Shown here piece by piece: positions 22,672-33,089 of a stretch of 64,000 bases of DNA. Location of the stretch: the NCBI RefSeq assembly GCF_035046485.1, contig NC_085138.1, positions 276,191,694-276,255,693 on the forward strand, read 5' to 3'. Positions within the stretch are counted from its first letter, which is position 1, and the number at the start of each line of letters is the position of its first letter. Below the pieces are notes generated by a model. That model was not told the origin of the DNA. It did no database searches and saw only the letters and a list, made by a program, of their open reading frames with translations. Made by a program: the position numbers and the translations under genes. Source of the stretch: Aedes albopictus (taxonomy: Eukaryota; Arthropoda; Insecta; Diptera; Culicidae).

Positions 22672-22753
22672 TTTTCAAATTGATTTTAGAATAAGAAATT
22701 AGTTAACAAGAATATCGGCTCCGTAAAGTTTTTTGTTAAACACATGAGCCTAA

Positions 22754-22775
22754 AATAAACGACTTGGAAAAAAAA
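22754..22775 (+). terminator. Poly(A) signal and retrotransposed A tail
   Basis: AATAAA at 22754-22759, then 'cgacttgg' and a run of eight A ending at 22775, directly before the target duplication. This marks the 3' end of the RNA that was reverse transcribed. Confidence 0.8.
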
Positions 22776-22880
22776 TATTTTTGGTAAGTGGTGACTATTT
22801 GAGACCTCACATGGCCACTCCGGGATCTTGCTTCAATTACTCCAATTCCGGGTTCCGGCCATTTCAAGTGAACTCAGCTG

Positions 22881-25740
22881 AATATGCGGTGCGAAGAACG
22901 AAATATTTATTCAGTGTAAATATAACATCTTCTATTTGATTTCTTGTGATTTTGTAGGCAAATAAATAAAACAGTTTTTTTTTATTTCCGTGGATAAAAT
23001 TACAGTTAAGCAAATGAACGTATCGATTTTACTACCGGACTAACATTTTTGCTGAATAAGACCTTAAAAGAGCTTTCTTCCGATTGCATTTGTATGATAA
23101 GCTCTTATACGGCTATGCTTCGTGTATTTTATCTGAAGGAATGTCCATAAAATATTGCTGTAGGGTGTTCATTCAATAATTCCATCTCGAGTTCTTCTTA
23201 GAAATTCGTCCCCAGAGGATTAATAATCAAATTATATCTATAATATTACATACAATATCTTGTCGAATTACTTTAGTGAAAAAATCTTGGAAGAATTACA
23301 GCCGTAATAATTTCTGAATAAGTTAAAACAGTACGGATGAAATTCCGGAAATCATTGCCTAAAAATATTCAAAGGCATTGCAGAGGGAATTCACAATAAA
23401 ATTGACTATGGATATCCCAAAGAAGGAGAAATTTCTGACAGAGTTGTAGAAGGTATTCCCAAACCAATAGCAAAGTGGTTTTCATAAGTAATTGCAGGGG
23501 AAAATCTGGACGGGTTTGTTCAGTGAATTTCCAATGTATTGTAAAATCATTTCCGAAAAAATGCGTGAAAGAATTAACAAAATATATTTCAGAAAGAAAA
23601 TCAACCAGCAGAGGATTTTTCATATAAACTCCTGAAAGAATGTCCACGGGTTTATTTTAATGGAAATACTGTAAGGTAACTTCCGAACTTATTAGGCTTT
23701 TTAATGGTATCCAGACTATTTCATATAAATAACCTCCATGGGAAAAGGAATCAAAATCCAGAGTTTCATTTCGGAATTACTAAACGCACTAAAACGCAGT
23801 TAAAAAATTAATTTCGATTTTTTTTTTTCAGGACGAGCTATCACTTTATCAATTGTCATTTATCAAAGTGAATTACATCTGTATTGTTAATTTGACTACC
23901 TAAACGAAAATATTGAAAAGCAAATAAATGATGTTATACTCTAAAAATGTCTTACTTTGTTTTGAGTACGAAAAATATAAATATTTTGTTTTCTAAAACT
24001 TCATTTGCCGATGAAACTTTAGAAAAAAATATTCCTTAAGGAGTAGCCGAAAGAATAATAAAATAAATTGTTGATGAAATTTCTTAATTAGTTCTCGTGA
24101 AATGTCAAAGAAATTCGTCTGTTATTCTGCTTGGATTTTTTCTTCAAAGAAATTCGACAAAAAATCGTAGGTAATATTTCAGATATAATTTTGTTATTGT
24201 TCCTCTGGAGACGAATTTCTGCGAAGAACTCCTGACGGAATTAATGAATGAAAACAGTACAGTTGTATTTTCTTAAGATTCCTTCAGTCATTATTCAGAT
24301 AAAATTAACGATTACCAAGCAAATATTTTTCAGAAACTAATAGAACAAGTTTCGTAGGAAGCTATTATTGAATTTTATGGCTATTTTGAACTTTATTCCT
24401 AAAAATATTATTAAGGACAATGGAAATTCGCGGTAAAATTTCTTAAATTTCGCGGACTACTATTGTGAATTTCGCGGCAATGTCCGCGGTCCCATGTTTT
24501 TGACCATTTGTTGAAGAAAACCTAAATTTTTCATGTGAAATGGATAATTTTCTGAGGCGCAATAATTAATTCATCGAAAAAGTAATCAGTTTGACGAAAA
24601 ATCAGTGAACAAGCATACATTTGATGCTATGAACTTTTATTATGCAAATACGAAATCGTAAATCATCCCAAACTGTCGAAAATCATCTGTCAATTTGTGA
24701 TTAAAAATTTGAAGTTTATGGAAATATGTAAAGTATTTTCACAGTTTTGTCCAATTTCGCGGCATTTCGCGGAATTTCTTAAATTTCGCGGCCAACGCCC
24801 AATTTCGCGGATTTCGCGGCTTCCGCGAAATCGCGAATTTCCATTGTCCCTAAATATTATATTATAGACAAATTTGAAAAAAAAAATTGGTTGTTTAGTG
24901 AATAAAATATTGCTATTTTTTATAGTCTAAGCGAAAGAGCTCATTTTTCTGAGTATAATGTAATTTTATTGGATTCCAATAGCTTTGTTTTGATGGTTAA
25001 ATTAATAGAACAGTTTTAATTTTCGTGGATCGAATGACAATTCAATCGATAAAGTGACAGTTCGACCCGAACAAAAAAATTTCCCCATACAAATGCGTTT
25101 TAAAAATAGTTCCCGGACTCCAAAAATTATGAAATTTTGGATTTCGACTAATTTTTGAGCGGAGAATCGGATTATGAAATAATCCGGATACCCCTAAAAA
25201 CCCAATTCCGGATGATTTTTTCCCAAATAATGAGTAAAAAAGTTACATAAAAATTATAGATAATTCATGAGAAAATTCTCCAAAAAATAACAATTGCCAA
25301 AGATATGCTGAAAGCATTTCCAATTATATTGTGGAAGAAATTCGCAATTAAATTAACAATGGATTTCCGAAACAAATTGCTGAAGAAGTTCTTAATAAAT
25401 TACTGAAGTTACTTTCAAACAAATTGCCGAAGGATTTCCAAGAAGAGTTACAGAGTAAAATCTAGCAAAGTGGTTAGGGACTTTTTTAATCATCTAGCCA
25501 AGGGATTTCTATAAAAATTCAAGGAAGTATTTACAAAAAAAAAATGTTGAAGGAAATGCCGTAATAATTCCCGAAGGATTTTTTGAAGCGATTTCCACAA
25601 GAATCGGTCTCTTTAGTAATATCTAGACTGTTTCATGACAGTTCAACTTGAACTGATATTTTATCTACGGAAATTAAAACTGGTTATTTGACAACAAAAA
25701 CAGTAGAAATCAAATAAAATGGTGTAACATTTACTCTGAA
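22881..25740. other. Inner arms and spacer of foldback B
   Basis: 22890-23030 is inverse-matched by 25610-25750 ('gaagaacgaaa', 'tctatttgatttct', 'atttccgtggataaaat'). A second, weaker inverse pair lies at 23832 ('gctatcactttatcaattgt') and about 25030. Between them is degenerate 'gaatttctg' low-complexity DNA and the MITE at 24414-24851. No frame longer than about 90 codons and no transposase motif. Confidence 0.6.
24414..24851. mobile_element. MITE built on repeated AATTTCGCGG
   Basis: Tips AGGACAATGGAAATTCGCGG at 24414 and the inverse CGCGAATTTCCATTGTCCCT ending at 24851. The motif AATTTCGCGG or a close variant appears many times in the terminal 80 bp on each side. The flanks on both sides read 'aatatta', a possible target duplication. 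Non-coding, 438 bp. Confidence 0.7.
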
Positions 25741-25749
25741 AATGTGTTT

Positions 25750-27300
25750 CGTTCTTCGCACTGTATATTCAGTTGACTTCACTTGAAAGGATGGAATCCG
25801 GATCCGGAGAAACTGGACCAGGATCCGGCAGTGGCCATATGACCCCGGTAAGGTCTCAAATAGTCACCACTCAAAAGCTTATTGAAAATAGATATGAATT
25901 GATATGTCACACCGTATGTTTAGCTGACTTCACTTGAAATGGCCGGAATCTGGATTCGGAGGAACTGGACCCGGATCCGGAAGTGGCCATATGACCTCGG
26001 TGAGGTCTCAAACAGTTACTACTCACATGCCTGTTGAAAATAGATATGAATTGATATGTCGCACTGTATATTTAGGTGACTTCACTTGAAATGGCCGGAA
26101 TCCGGATCCGGAGGAACTGGACCAGGATCCGGAAGTGGCCGTATGACCTTGGTGAGGTCTCAAACAGTTACCACTCACATGCCTGTTGAAAATAGATATG
26201 AATTGATATGTCACACCGTATATATAGCTGACTTCATTTGAAATGGCTGGCATCCGGATCCGGAGGAACTGGACCAGGATCCCGAAGTGGCCATATGACC
26301 TCGGTGAGGTATAAAATAGCCACCACTCACATGCTTATTGAAAATAAATGTGAATTGATATGTCGCACCGTATGTTTAGCTGACTTCACTTGAAATGGCC
26401 GGAATCTGGATCCGGAGGAACTGGACCCGGATCCGGAAGTGGCCATATGACCTCGGTGAGGTCTCAAACAGTTACTACTCACATGCCTGTTGAAAATAGA
26501 TATGAATTGATATGTCGCACTGTATATTTAGGTGACTTCACTTGAAATGGCCGGAATCCGGATCCGGAGGAACTGGACCAGGATCCGGAAGTGGCCGTAT
26601 GACCTTGGTGAGGTCTCAAACAGTTACCACTCACATGCCTGTTGAAAATATATATGAATTGATATGTCACACCGTATATATAGCTGACTTCATTTGAAAT
26701 GGCTGGCATCCGGATCCGGAGGAACTGGACCAGGATCCCGAAGTGGCCATATGACCTCGGTGAGGTATAAAATAGCCACCACTCACATGCTTATTGAAAA
26801 TAAATGTGAATTGATATGTCGCACCGTATATTTAGCTGACTTCACTTGAAATGGCCGGAATCCGGATCCGGAGGAACTGGACCACGATCCGGAAGTGGCC
26901 ATATGACCTCGGTGAGGTATAAAATAGTCACCACTCACATGCTTATTGAAAATAGATATGAATTGATATGCCACACCGTATATATAGCTGACTTCACTTG
27001 AAATGGCCGGAATCCGGATCCGGAGGAACTGAACCAGGATCCGGAAGTGGCTATATGACCTCGGTGAGGTCTCAAACAGTTACCACTCACATGCCTGTTG
27101 AAAATAGATATGAATTGATATGTCGCACTGTATATTTAGGTGACTTCACTTGAAATGGCCGGAATCCGGATCCGGAGGAACTGGACCAGGATCCGGAAGT
27201 GGCCATATGACCTTGGTGAGGTCTTAAATAGTCACAACTAACATCCTTACCAAAAATAGACATGAAATGATGTGCCGCACTCTATATTTAGCTGATTTGA
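25750..27300 (-). repeat. Right-arm array of foldback B, ten 152-bp units
   Basis: The landmark 'atgacc' (in 'ccatatgaccncggtgag') falls at 25839, 25991, 26143, 26295, 26447, 26599, 26751, 26903, 27055 and 27207: ten units, each exactly 152 bp, with no indel. The block 25890-26345 recurs 456 bp (three monomers) later almost base for base, a higher-order repeat. Duplicate 76-codon frames at 26023 and 26479 are by-products of this. Confidence 0.93.
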
Positions 27301-27502
27301 TTGAAAATAGGCTGGTGCGGAACCCGGAAAACCTGGTTCGGGACCTAAAAGTGGCCAAAAAGGCCACTTCCCGTCACCTGCCGGTCACGAGACCATCACC
27401 AATCGATTTAGCATGTTTTTTTCCTTTGGGATACATACTTTTTATTGCTTCAAACCAGCGGCAAAAATAAGTTCCGTTTTTTGGCTCGATTTTGCCCACT
27501 GT

Positions 27503-27934
27503 GCGTCGCTTGGGCCATTTATCATTTATCTGTTTTGTTGAAACCCGTAAGTTTTCATAAAATAATGATTGATCAGAGTAGGGATTTCAAATCATGCACT
27601 ACGGTGCACTTGGTGCACTACAAACTAAGGAAATCTAAATATTTTCCTATCTTATTGTAGGGACGCTACAATACATATTTTTTTAGAAAACATATTGAAT
27701 TGCTATCGACATACTTTTTCAGATTTTTAGAACTTAGCAGTGAACCTAAAATCAATTTCAAAGTAATTTCTTCATATCGCTTTTTGACAACTGAACAGTT
27801 CCAGTACAAAATCCAGCGAGGAATGATTAAAAAAATTGCCTCCTTACAAATTTCAAATTGATTTTCCCAGACAATAAAATTTAAGGAAAATTGGATTTTG
27901 GCCTAGTAGATTAAACCACTTACGCCCCAGCGAT
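27503..27934. other. Flank of foldback B, nothing recognised
   Basis: Single-copy-looking AT-rich DNA. The first 7 bases are the target duplication of foldback B. No gene. Confidence 0.4.
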
Positions 27935-28990
27935 CTATTTTGAGATCAGATGCCTTGAACGTCCAATGACCTTTTTTGTGATCAGTAACTTTTGCAATTT
28001 CCGTGGGGAAATGAGACATGTTCGAAGGCTAGTGTCTTCAGCAAAGTTTGTGAAATGTATGTATGTTGATAGTATGTAATTTAGTACATATTTGCCCCAG
28101 TAGGCGGTGCAAGTGTCCATGGAACATTTGCTTTGATAAGGGTTGATGCAACAGTGATTGCCAGTAGCAACGCGCTAGTGTTGTGGACATCAAGCATGGT
28201 TTTGCAATGCCTAGCATGAGTTGGAACCATTTTTGGATTAGTGCGGAGTCTTCGGAAAACTTGGTTAGGACATGAAGAGCTATCTGATGACGAACTAATT
28301 GATTCTAGATTTGTCCGCTAGGCTGCGCTAGCGAGTCTTAGAAATTTTAAATGTCTGTATCTCAAGAATCAGATAATCGATAATGAACAAATTGATTCTA
28401 GGTTTGTCCGCTAGGTGGCGCTTAGTCTTAGACATTTGAAATTTCTGTATCTCAAGAATCTGTAGTCTGAAATATTTCTTCTTTGGCTAAGTTGATCAGG
28501 ACATCAAGAACTATCTAATAATGTACTAGGTGGTTCTAAGTTCTAACTTTGTAGACTACACTGTTTGGGCTGAGTGGGCGAGTGGGAGTGGGCTGAATGG
28601 TCATCATTGTGGTTTATGAATGGCACAAATAATAATTTAATCCTGAATGCATCCGCTAGGTGGCACTTTTGAGAAATTCTAAATTTCTGCATCGCGAGAT
28701 CAAACTACAAGGAAGCTATCCGATAATAAGTTATTTGATTCTAGGTTTATCCGCTTGGTGACACTAAAAAAGTCTTTGCAATTTTACTTGGAATTTAGCC
28801 TTCGGCAAAGTCGATCACGACATCGAATTAATCCGATGATGAATCAATTGATTCGACAGATGCCTTGAAATAGTGAACTTCTGTATCTCTGGCAAAGTTT
28901 ATCAAGACATCCAGATGACGAAAAATTCATTTTGAATTTTCAGATAAACTATTTGATGAAGTATTTAATGATTTCGAGGTAACTATCGAC
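27935..28990. repeat. Diverged tandem repeat with CCGCTAGGTGGCGC motif
   Basis: The phrases 'tgattctaggtttgtccgct', 'aggtggcgct', 'ctgtatctcaagaatc' and 'ggcaaagtt' return several times (for example 28300-28345, 28390-28460, 28640-28690 and 28735-28760). Units are strongly decayed, with unequal lengths of very roughly 120-190 bp. The same phrases, more diverged, flank the transposon at 43735-45567. Non-coding. Confidence 0.6.
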
Positions 28991-28994
28991 TGTG

Positions 28995-29105
28995 GGATCT
29001 GGAAACCTCGGACGACGTTCAGCTTGGCAGTCGCAATTGCAATCAAACGATCAGATATTCTCCTTCATCCGACGGTTCGACGTTTATTACATCTTCTTCA
29101 GGGAA
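28995..29105 (-). repeat. Dispersed ~100-bp repeat, left inverted copy
   Basis: 'gcttggcagtcgcaattgca', 'atcaaacgatcagatattct' and 'ccttcatccgacg' here are matched in inverse at 37512-37600. On the minus strand it reads CTGAAGA, a small GATGT/ACGTC stem, then a GAAMC(GTC)-type box. Function unknown. The pair brackets the array and LINE between them. Confidence 0.65.
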
Positions 29106-29459
29106 TTAGAAGTGTTAATCGCTTTCGTTCTGAAAAGCTTTGTGAAAGCATAATCCGTCTAAAATAAAATAATAAAAAAAAACAAAATTATCCACCTAGT
29201 GGTGATAGTGCCTTGCTCGTCGAATATATTCTCACAATCTTTCCGTCGACGTAAGTCAAAGTGTTCCTGAATCCGGATATTTTTAAAGTAAAGTAAGCAT
29301 TTTATCAAAGCCATCTTTGAATTGACTTAAAACTCAATGATGGCACATAACCCGCCGTGATGTTCAACGTATTAGTAGGGCTGAATAATAACAAATCCTA
29401 CAATCTAAACAAAAACTAAAATAGAGTTAGTATATCGAATTAAAAGTTTACCCAGGTAA
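29106..29459. other. Spacer, nothing recognised
   Basis: AT-rich DNA with a short A-rich run near 29167-29185. No repeat terminus or coding signal. Confidence 0.35.
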
Positions 29460-30786
29460 TTTGAGAGTAATCAATGTCGAACTAGCTTGGTTTTATGGTA
29501 CCACACGCATGGGTTTGGTTCAATTTCACATTTTACTACTTTCCAACTCACTTTCGGTTCACTTTTTACCACTCACCGAATGTCACTGATGTGGTCTTAG
29601 ACTAGTTTCATGCAAATTGTTAATCAGTTTTCCTAGAAAGTCGCGAATTGATGTACCGCATACATGGGTGTGGTTCATTTGTGCATTTCGCCAGTTCCGG
29701 CGAGACACTCGAAACTGGTCCCGGAATACTACCAGTAGTCTTAAATGTGGTCTGAGACTATTTCCTTGCTGACCGTTCTTCGCGTTATCGAGAAGCCGTT
29801 ATTATTTATGCTGCGTTCATGCGTTTGGTTCCGTTCTACATTTGACCACTTCTGGCGGGGAACCTGGAACCAGTTTCGGCAAACTATTGGTTTTCCAAAG
29901 TGTGGTTGATTTTTTTTTTGTTAACCGTTCATCAGGTTACCTAAAAAGTCATTTAATGTGTCGTATTTATGGGTACTCTTTACATTTGACCACTTCCGAT
30001 GGGGCACCCGTAATCGGTTGTAGAACACTACCTTTTGTCCCAAATATGGCCGGAAACTGTTTTTGCCAAATCAAAATACTGAAAAATCCACGATTTCATG
30101 TGTCGCATGTACGGGTTTGGTTTCTTTTTTTATATGGCCATTTCCGGCGGGACTCCCGGAACCGGTTCCGCATCACTATCGGTTCAAATATGTTCTGAGA
30201 ATATTTTCCTGCTTACTGTTCTTAAGGATATCAAAAAAGCCACTTTTTGATATGTCGCATGCATGGGTTTGGTTAACTTTTATACTTGGCCACCTCCGGC
30301 GGGACATCTGGAATCGGTTCCGGAACACTACTGGTTTCGATATGGTCTGAGAATGCTGTCCTGCTTACTGTTCATCAGGTTATCGAAAAATCCGCGGTAT
30401 GATATGTCGCGTGCATTGTTTTCGTTCAATTTTATATTTGGCCACTTCCGGCGGGACACGCGGAACCGGTTCCAGAACACAACCGGTTTAAATATGGTCT
30501 GAAAATATTTTCCTGCTTACCGTACATCAGGATGTCAAAAAAGCCACTATTTGATGTGTCGTGTGCATGGGTTTGGTTAACTTTTATACTTGGCCACCCC
30601 CAGCGGAACATCTGGAACCGGTTCCGGAATACTACCGGTTCCGATATGGTCTGTTAATGTATGCCTTCTTACTATTCAACAGGTTATCGAAAAAGACGCG
30701 GTTTGATGTGTCACATGCATGAGTTTAGTTCACTTTTATGTTTGGCCACTTTCGGCGTGACACCCAGAACCGGTTTCGCGACACTA

Positions 30787-31302
30787 CCCGAGCAAAGTCT
30801 AACAACAAAATGATAGCAAATCGAAAACACGATTTGTAATCAGCAACAAGTTGATATCATATTTAGATATCAGATTGTCTTGATTCAATTTAATTTCAAA
30901 TTTTGATTTCGTTTTGCTGTCTTTTCAACTTATTATCAATATGTATTAAAGTTTTCAAGTAATTTCAGTAATTTCAAAACTTCTAGGCGACCTTGAATAA
31001 TACAACTAATGCTATACCATCAGTGCAATTAACATATTGCATTTAAGTTTTCATATCATTCGAAAAACTATACATTTAACGATTTTTCCATTTTTTCGCA
31101 CTGATAGCAAAAATAGTTATCAATTTGATATCACTGTTGATAGGAATTGTTTTCAACTTGCTGTTACGGAAACATTTTTCTGCTCTCATTTTTGATGTTT
31201 TAACCGTTAAAACGACCAAAATGACAACAACCTGAGTTTTCATAATTTGCAATATCACAACATCAAAATTAGTTTTCAATTTGCTGTCAAGCTTCGCTCG
31301 GG
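30787..31302. mobile_element. MITE inserted in array C
   Basis: Terminal inverted repeats begin CCCGAGCAAAGTCTAACAAC and, from the right, CCCGAGCGAAGCTTGACAGC. 'gcaaatcgaaaac' and 'gttttcaatttgc' extend the pairing. TAC lies on both sides of the insertion. Removing about 517 bp restores the 152-bp register. Non-coding. Confidence 0.75.
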
Positions 31303-31587
31303 TACCGGTTCAGATATGGTCTGAGACCATTCTTCTGCTTACCGTTCATCAAGTTATCGAAAATGCCATAGTTTGATGTGTCGCATGGTTGGGTTTGTAG
31401 CGTTTTCATATCTGGCCCCTTCCTGGGGTAAGGTCCGGAAAACCTAAATGGCCATAACTGCGGAACGGCTGGACCGATCCGAACCATTTTCAATAGGAAT
31501 CAATGGGACAAGATTCCGCGTCGAATGAACCGTCGGTCATTAAAATCGGATGAAGTTTACTGCCAAAAAGTGATGTGAGTTTTTTGT

Positions 31588-31628
31588 ACACACACACACA
31601 TACATACACACATACATACACACACAGA
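31588..31628. repeat. CA/CATA microsatellite
   Basis: Alternating 'cacaca' and 'cataca' units between 'tttttgta' and 'gacatcacctc'. It sits at a fixed place within the array C flank and is not a separate locus. Confidence 0.85.
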
Positions 31629-32240
31629 CATCACCTCAATTCGTTGAGCTGAGTTGATTGGTATATGTGACTCGACCCTCCGGGCCTCCTATCAAAAAGT
31701 CATTTTTGGAGTGAACATATAGCCTTTCCAGTACACTTGGTGTACAAGGAAGGCAAAACGTTGCGATTCTCTTCTAGAACAGTTATAATATTCGCTTAGC
31801 ACTTCTAACAACACGAACCAGAAGCCTCTTTTAGGTTCGTGTGTTCAAGTTGGTTTGTTTACATCTCGAACTGCAATTACTTGCGTTTTTACCCGTGTAA
31901 AACCGATCAATTTTACTCGTGTTTAGTATTTTTCTTGCATTTGCCATTCTGTGCTTCCCTGTGTTATCGCCGTTTCCGAATATCGGGTGTGAATATTGCG
32001 AAAAACTTGTGAAAAATCTTCCGTACCGTGATCTTTTTTTGTGTGCCTGTTTTTGCAAGCCGTTGTTCCCTTGCTTCACTTTTGTGGCATCCGTACATTT
32101 GCACTGTGTGTGTTACGCGACGCGCCATCTATATCTCGATAACGTAAAGTGGCTCATTGGCGATCTAACTGAACAACTTCAATTGGCGATCAAAAGCACA
32201 TTATTCGAAACTTGAGAAAATAGAAATTTCTTTGCGCGAT

Positions 32241-33089
32241 ATGTCTCTTGTGTGTTGTTCTTGTGCCGGTGACATCGGTGATACTCAGTTTGAGTGTCAA
32301 GGCTTTTGCAAGGCAATTTTTCATCCTCGTTGTTGTGGAGTGCCTGCCGATACGCTTGAGGAGGCGAAGAGATACAATCAAATGCACTGGTTTTGTCATT
32401 CGTGCACGTCCCTTATAAAAGACATTCGTCTTAGGAATACAACACGCGCCGCTTATGAGGTGGGCCAAGAGCATGCCCTCAATTCCCATAGCGACATTAT
32501 GCAGAATTTGAAAACTGAAATAATGGATGAATTGAAAGCCGAAATCAGGACCAACTATGCGAAGCTAATCAATTCTAGTACATGCACACTGAAATCTTCC
32601 AAACGTGTTAATGTTGGCCCGAGGTTCACTAGAAGTAGAAGGTTGTTCAGCACGGCTGCTGATCCATCTCAGAATAAGCAGCCACCTCTGTTGCTTGGGA
32701 CAGGTAGTACACCCTCCCCAACATTAGAAATCGCCACGGTACCACCGAGTCAACCGAAATTTTGGTTGTATCTGTCGCGTATAGCAAGAGATGTTTCTGT
32801 CGGCCAAGTTTGCGCTTTAGCCAAGAAACGCCTTGGAACTGAGGATGTCCAAGTTGTACGACTTGTGGCCAAAGGAAGGGACATAAGCACAATGTCCTTC
32901 ATTTCGTTTAAGATTGGCATAAACATGGAGTTGAAATCCAAGGCATTGTCTACCTCTACGTGGCCAAAAGGTTTGGTCCACCGGGAGTTCAGTGACAACA
33001 GATCTGCGGAAAATTTTTGGCGCCCTACTGCTGCGGCCCCTTCCGACGATCCGTTGAACATTTCACCCGAGGTAGTCGAAATGGAGTAA
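32241..33089 (+). CDS. LINE 1 ORF1: PHD-finger RNA-binding protein
   Basis: The ATG at 32241 is preferred over an in-frame TTG at 32232; the product is 282 residues, stop TAA 33087-33089. The N-terminus is a C4HC3 PHD-like finger: C5-x2-C8, C19-x3-C23, H28-x2-C31, C52-x2-C55. Residues ~90-115 are helical and charged (MDELKAEIR), a possible short coiled coil. Residues ~172-250 (WLYLSRIARD, then VRLVAKGRD and SFISFKIGI) look RRM-like, as in other LINE ORF1 proteins. It binds the element RNA for retrotransposition. The frame is intact. Its stop overlaps the ORF2 frame (ATGGAGTAAC), which suggests coupled translation. Confidence 0.85.
   Translation: MSLVCCSCAGDIGDTQFECQGFCKAIFHPRCCGVPADTLEEAKRYNQMHWFCHSCTSLIKDIRLRNTTRAAYEVGQEHALNSHSDIMQNLKTEIMDELKAEIRTNYAKLINSSTCTLKSSKRVNVGPRFTRSRRLFSTAADPSQNKQPPLLLGTGSTPSPTLEIATVPPSQPKFWLYLSRIARDVSVGQVCALAKKRLGTEDVQVVRLVAKGRDISTMSFISFKIGINMELKSKALSTSTWPKGLVHREFSDNRSAENFWRPTAAAPSDDPLNISPEVVEME

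Larger units (their letters stand above)
21544..22775 (+). mobile_element. ORF1-only non-LTR-type retroelement with poly(A) and 13-bp TSD
   Basis: An insertion into a 152-bp unit, flanked by a perfect 13-bp direct repeat TATTTTTGGTAAG (21531-21543 and 22776-22788). It has about 168 bp of 5' leader, one intact ORF (21712-22671), about 104 bp of 3' UTR with AATAAA at 22754-22759, and a short A run at 22768-22775. There is no reverse transcriptase and no LTR. It therefore moved as a processed RNA copied by LINE machinery in trans. It resembles an ORF1-only half-LINE; the alternative is a processed copy of a host zinc-knuckle gene. The ORF is uninterrupted, so the insertion is recent or under selection. 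Confidence 0.85.
20681..27502. mobile_element. Foldback element B, 6.8 kb, 7-bp target duplication
   Basis: Begins ACAGTGGGCAAAATCGAGCC at 20681 and ends with the exact inverse at 27502. Both sides are flanked by GCGTCGC (20674-20680 and 27503-27509), a 7-bp target duplication. The outer ~290 bp of the arms differ by only a few bases, so the element is young. Inward, each arm is an array of exactly 152-bp units (left plus, right minus), then a further inverted stretch around 22900-23030 and 25610-25740. The spacer encodes no transposase. A 7-bp duplication with long repeat-built arms recalls Galileo (P superfamily) more than classic FB elements; that link is inference. Confidence 0.88.
29460..31760 (+). 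repeat. Array C: ~152-bp tandem repeat and its 3' flank
   Basis: Landmarks are 'tggccacttccggcggga', 'ggaaccggttccg', 'tatggtctgagaat', 'tgcttaccgttcatcaggtt' and 'tgatgtgtcgcatgcatggg'. The 'tatggtctg' landmark falls at 30189, 30341, 30493 and 30645 (152 bp each). Upstream spacings are irregular (144-154). The array is interrupted by a MITE at 30787-31302 and resumes for one unit at 31314. The right flank (31430-31760) reads 'ggccataactgcggaacggc' through a CA/CATA microsatellite to 'gtgtacaaggaaggcaaaa', a widespread mosquito repeat end. Non-coding. Confidence 0.8.

Noticed and set aside
21769..22678. Minus-strand frames opposite the zinc-knuckle ORF (161, 109 and 148 codons)
   Set aside because: They shadow the plus-strand ORF, which has the CCHC motif, a leader, a poly(A) signal and a TSD all in the plus orientation.
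26023..26709. Duplicate 76-codon protein genes at 26023-26253 and 26479-26709
   Set aside because: Translations of the 152-bp repeat in one frame. 152 is not a multiple of three, so no continuous repeat protein can be encoded.
25750..27300. Centromeric-type satellite
   Set aside because: Only ten units, bounded within a transposon that has exact inverted tips and a target duplication, with a matching inverted array on the other side.
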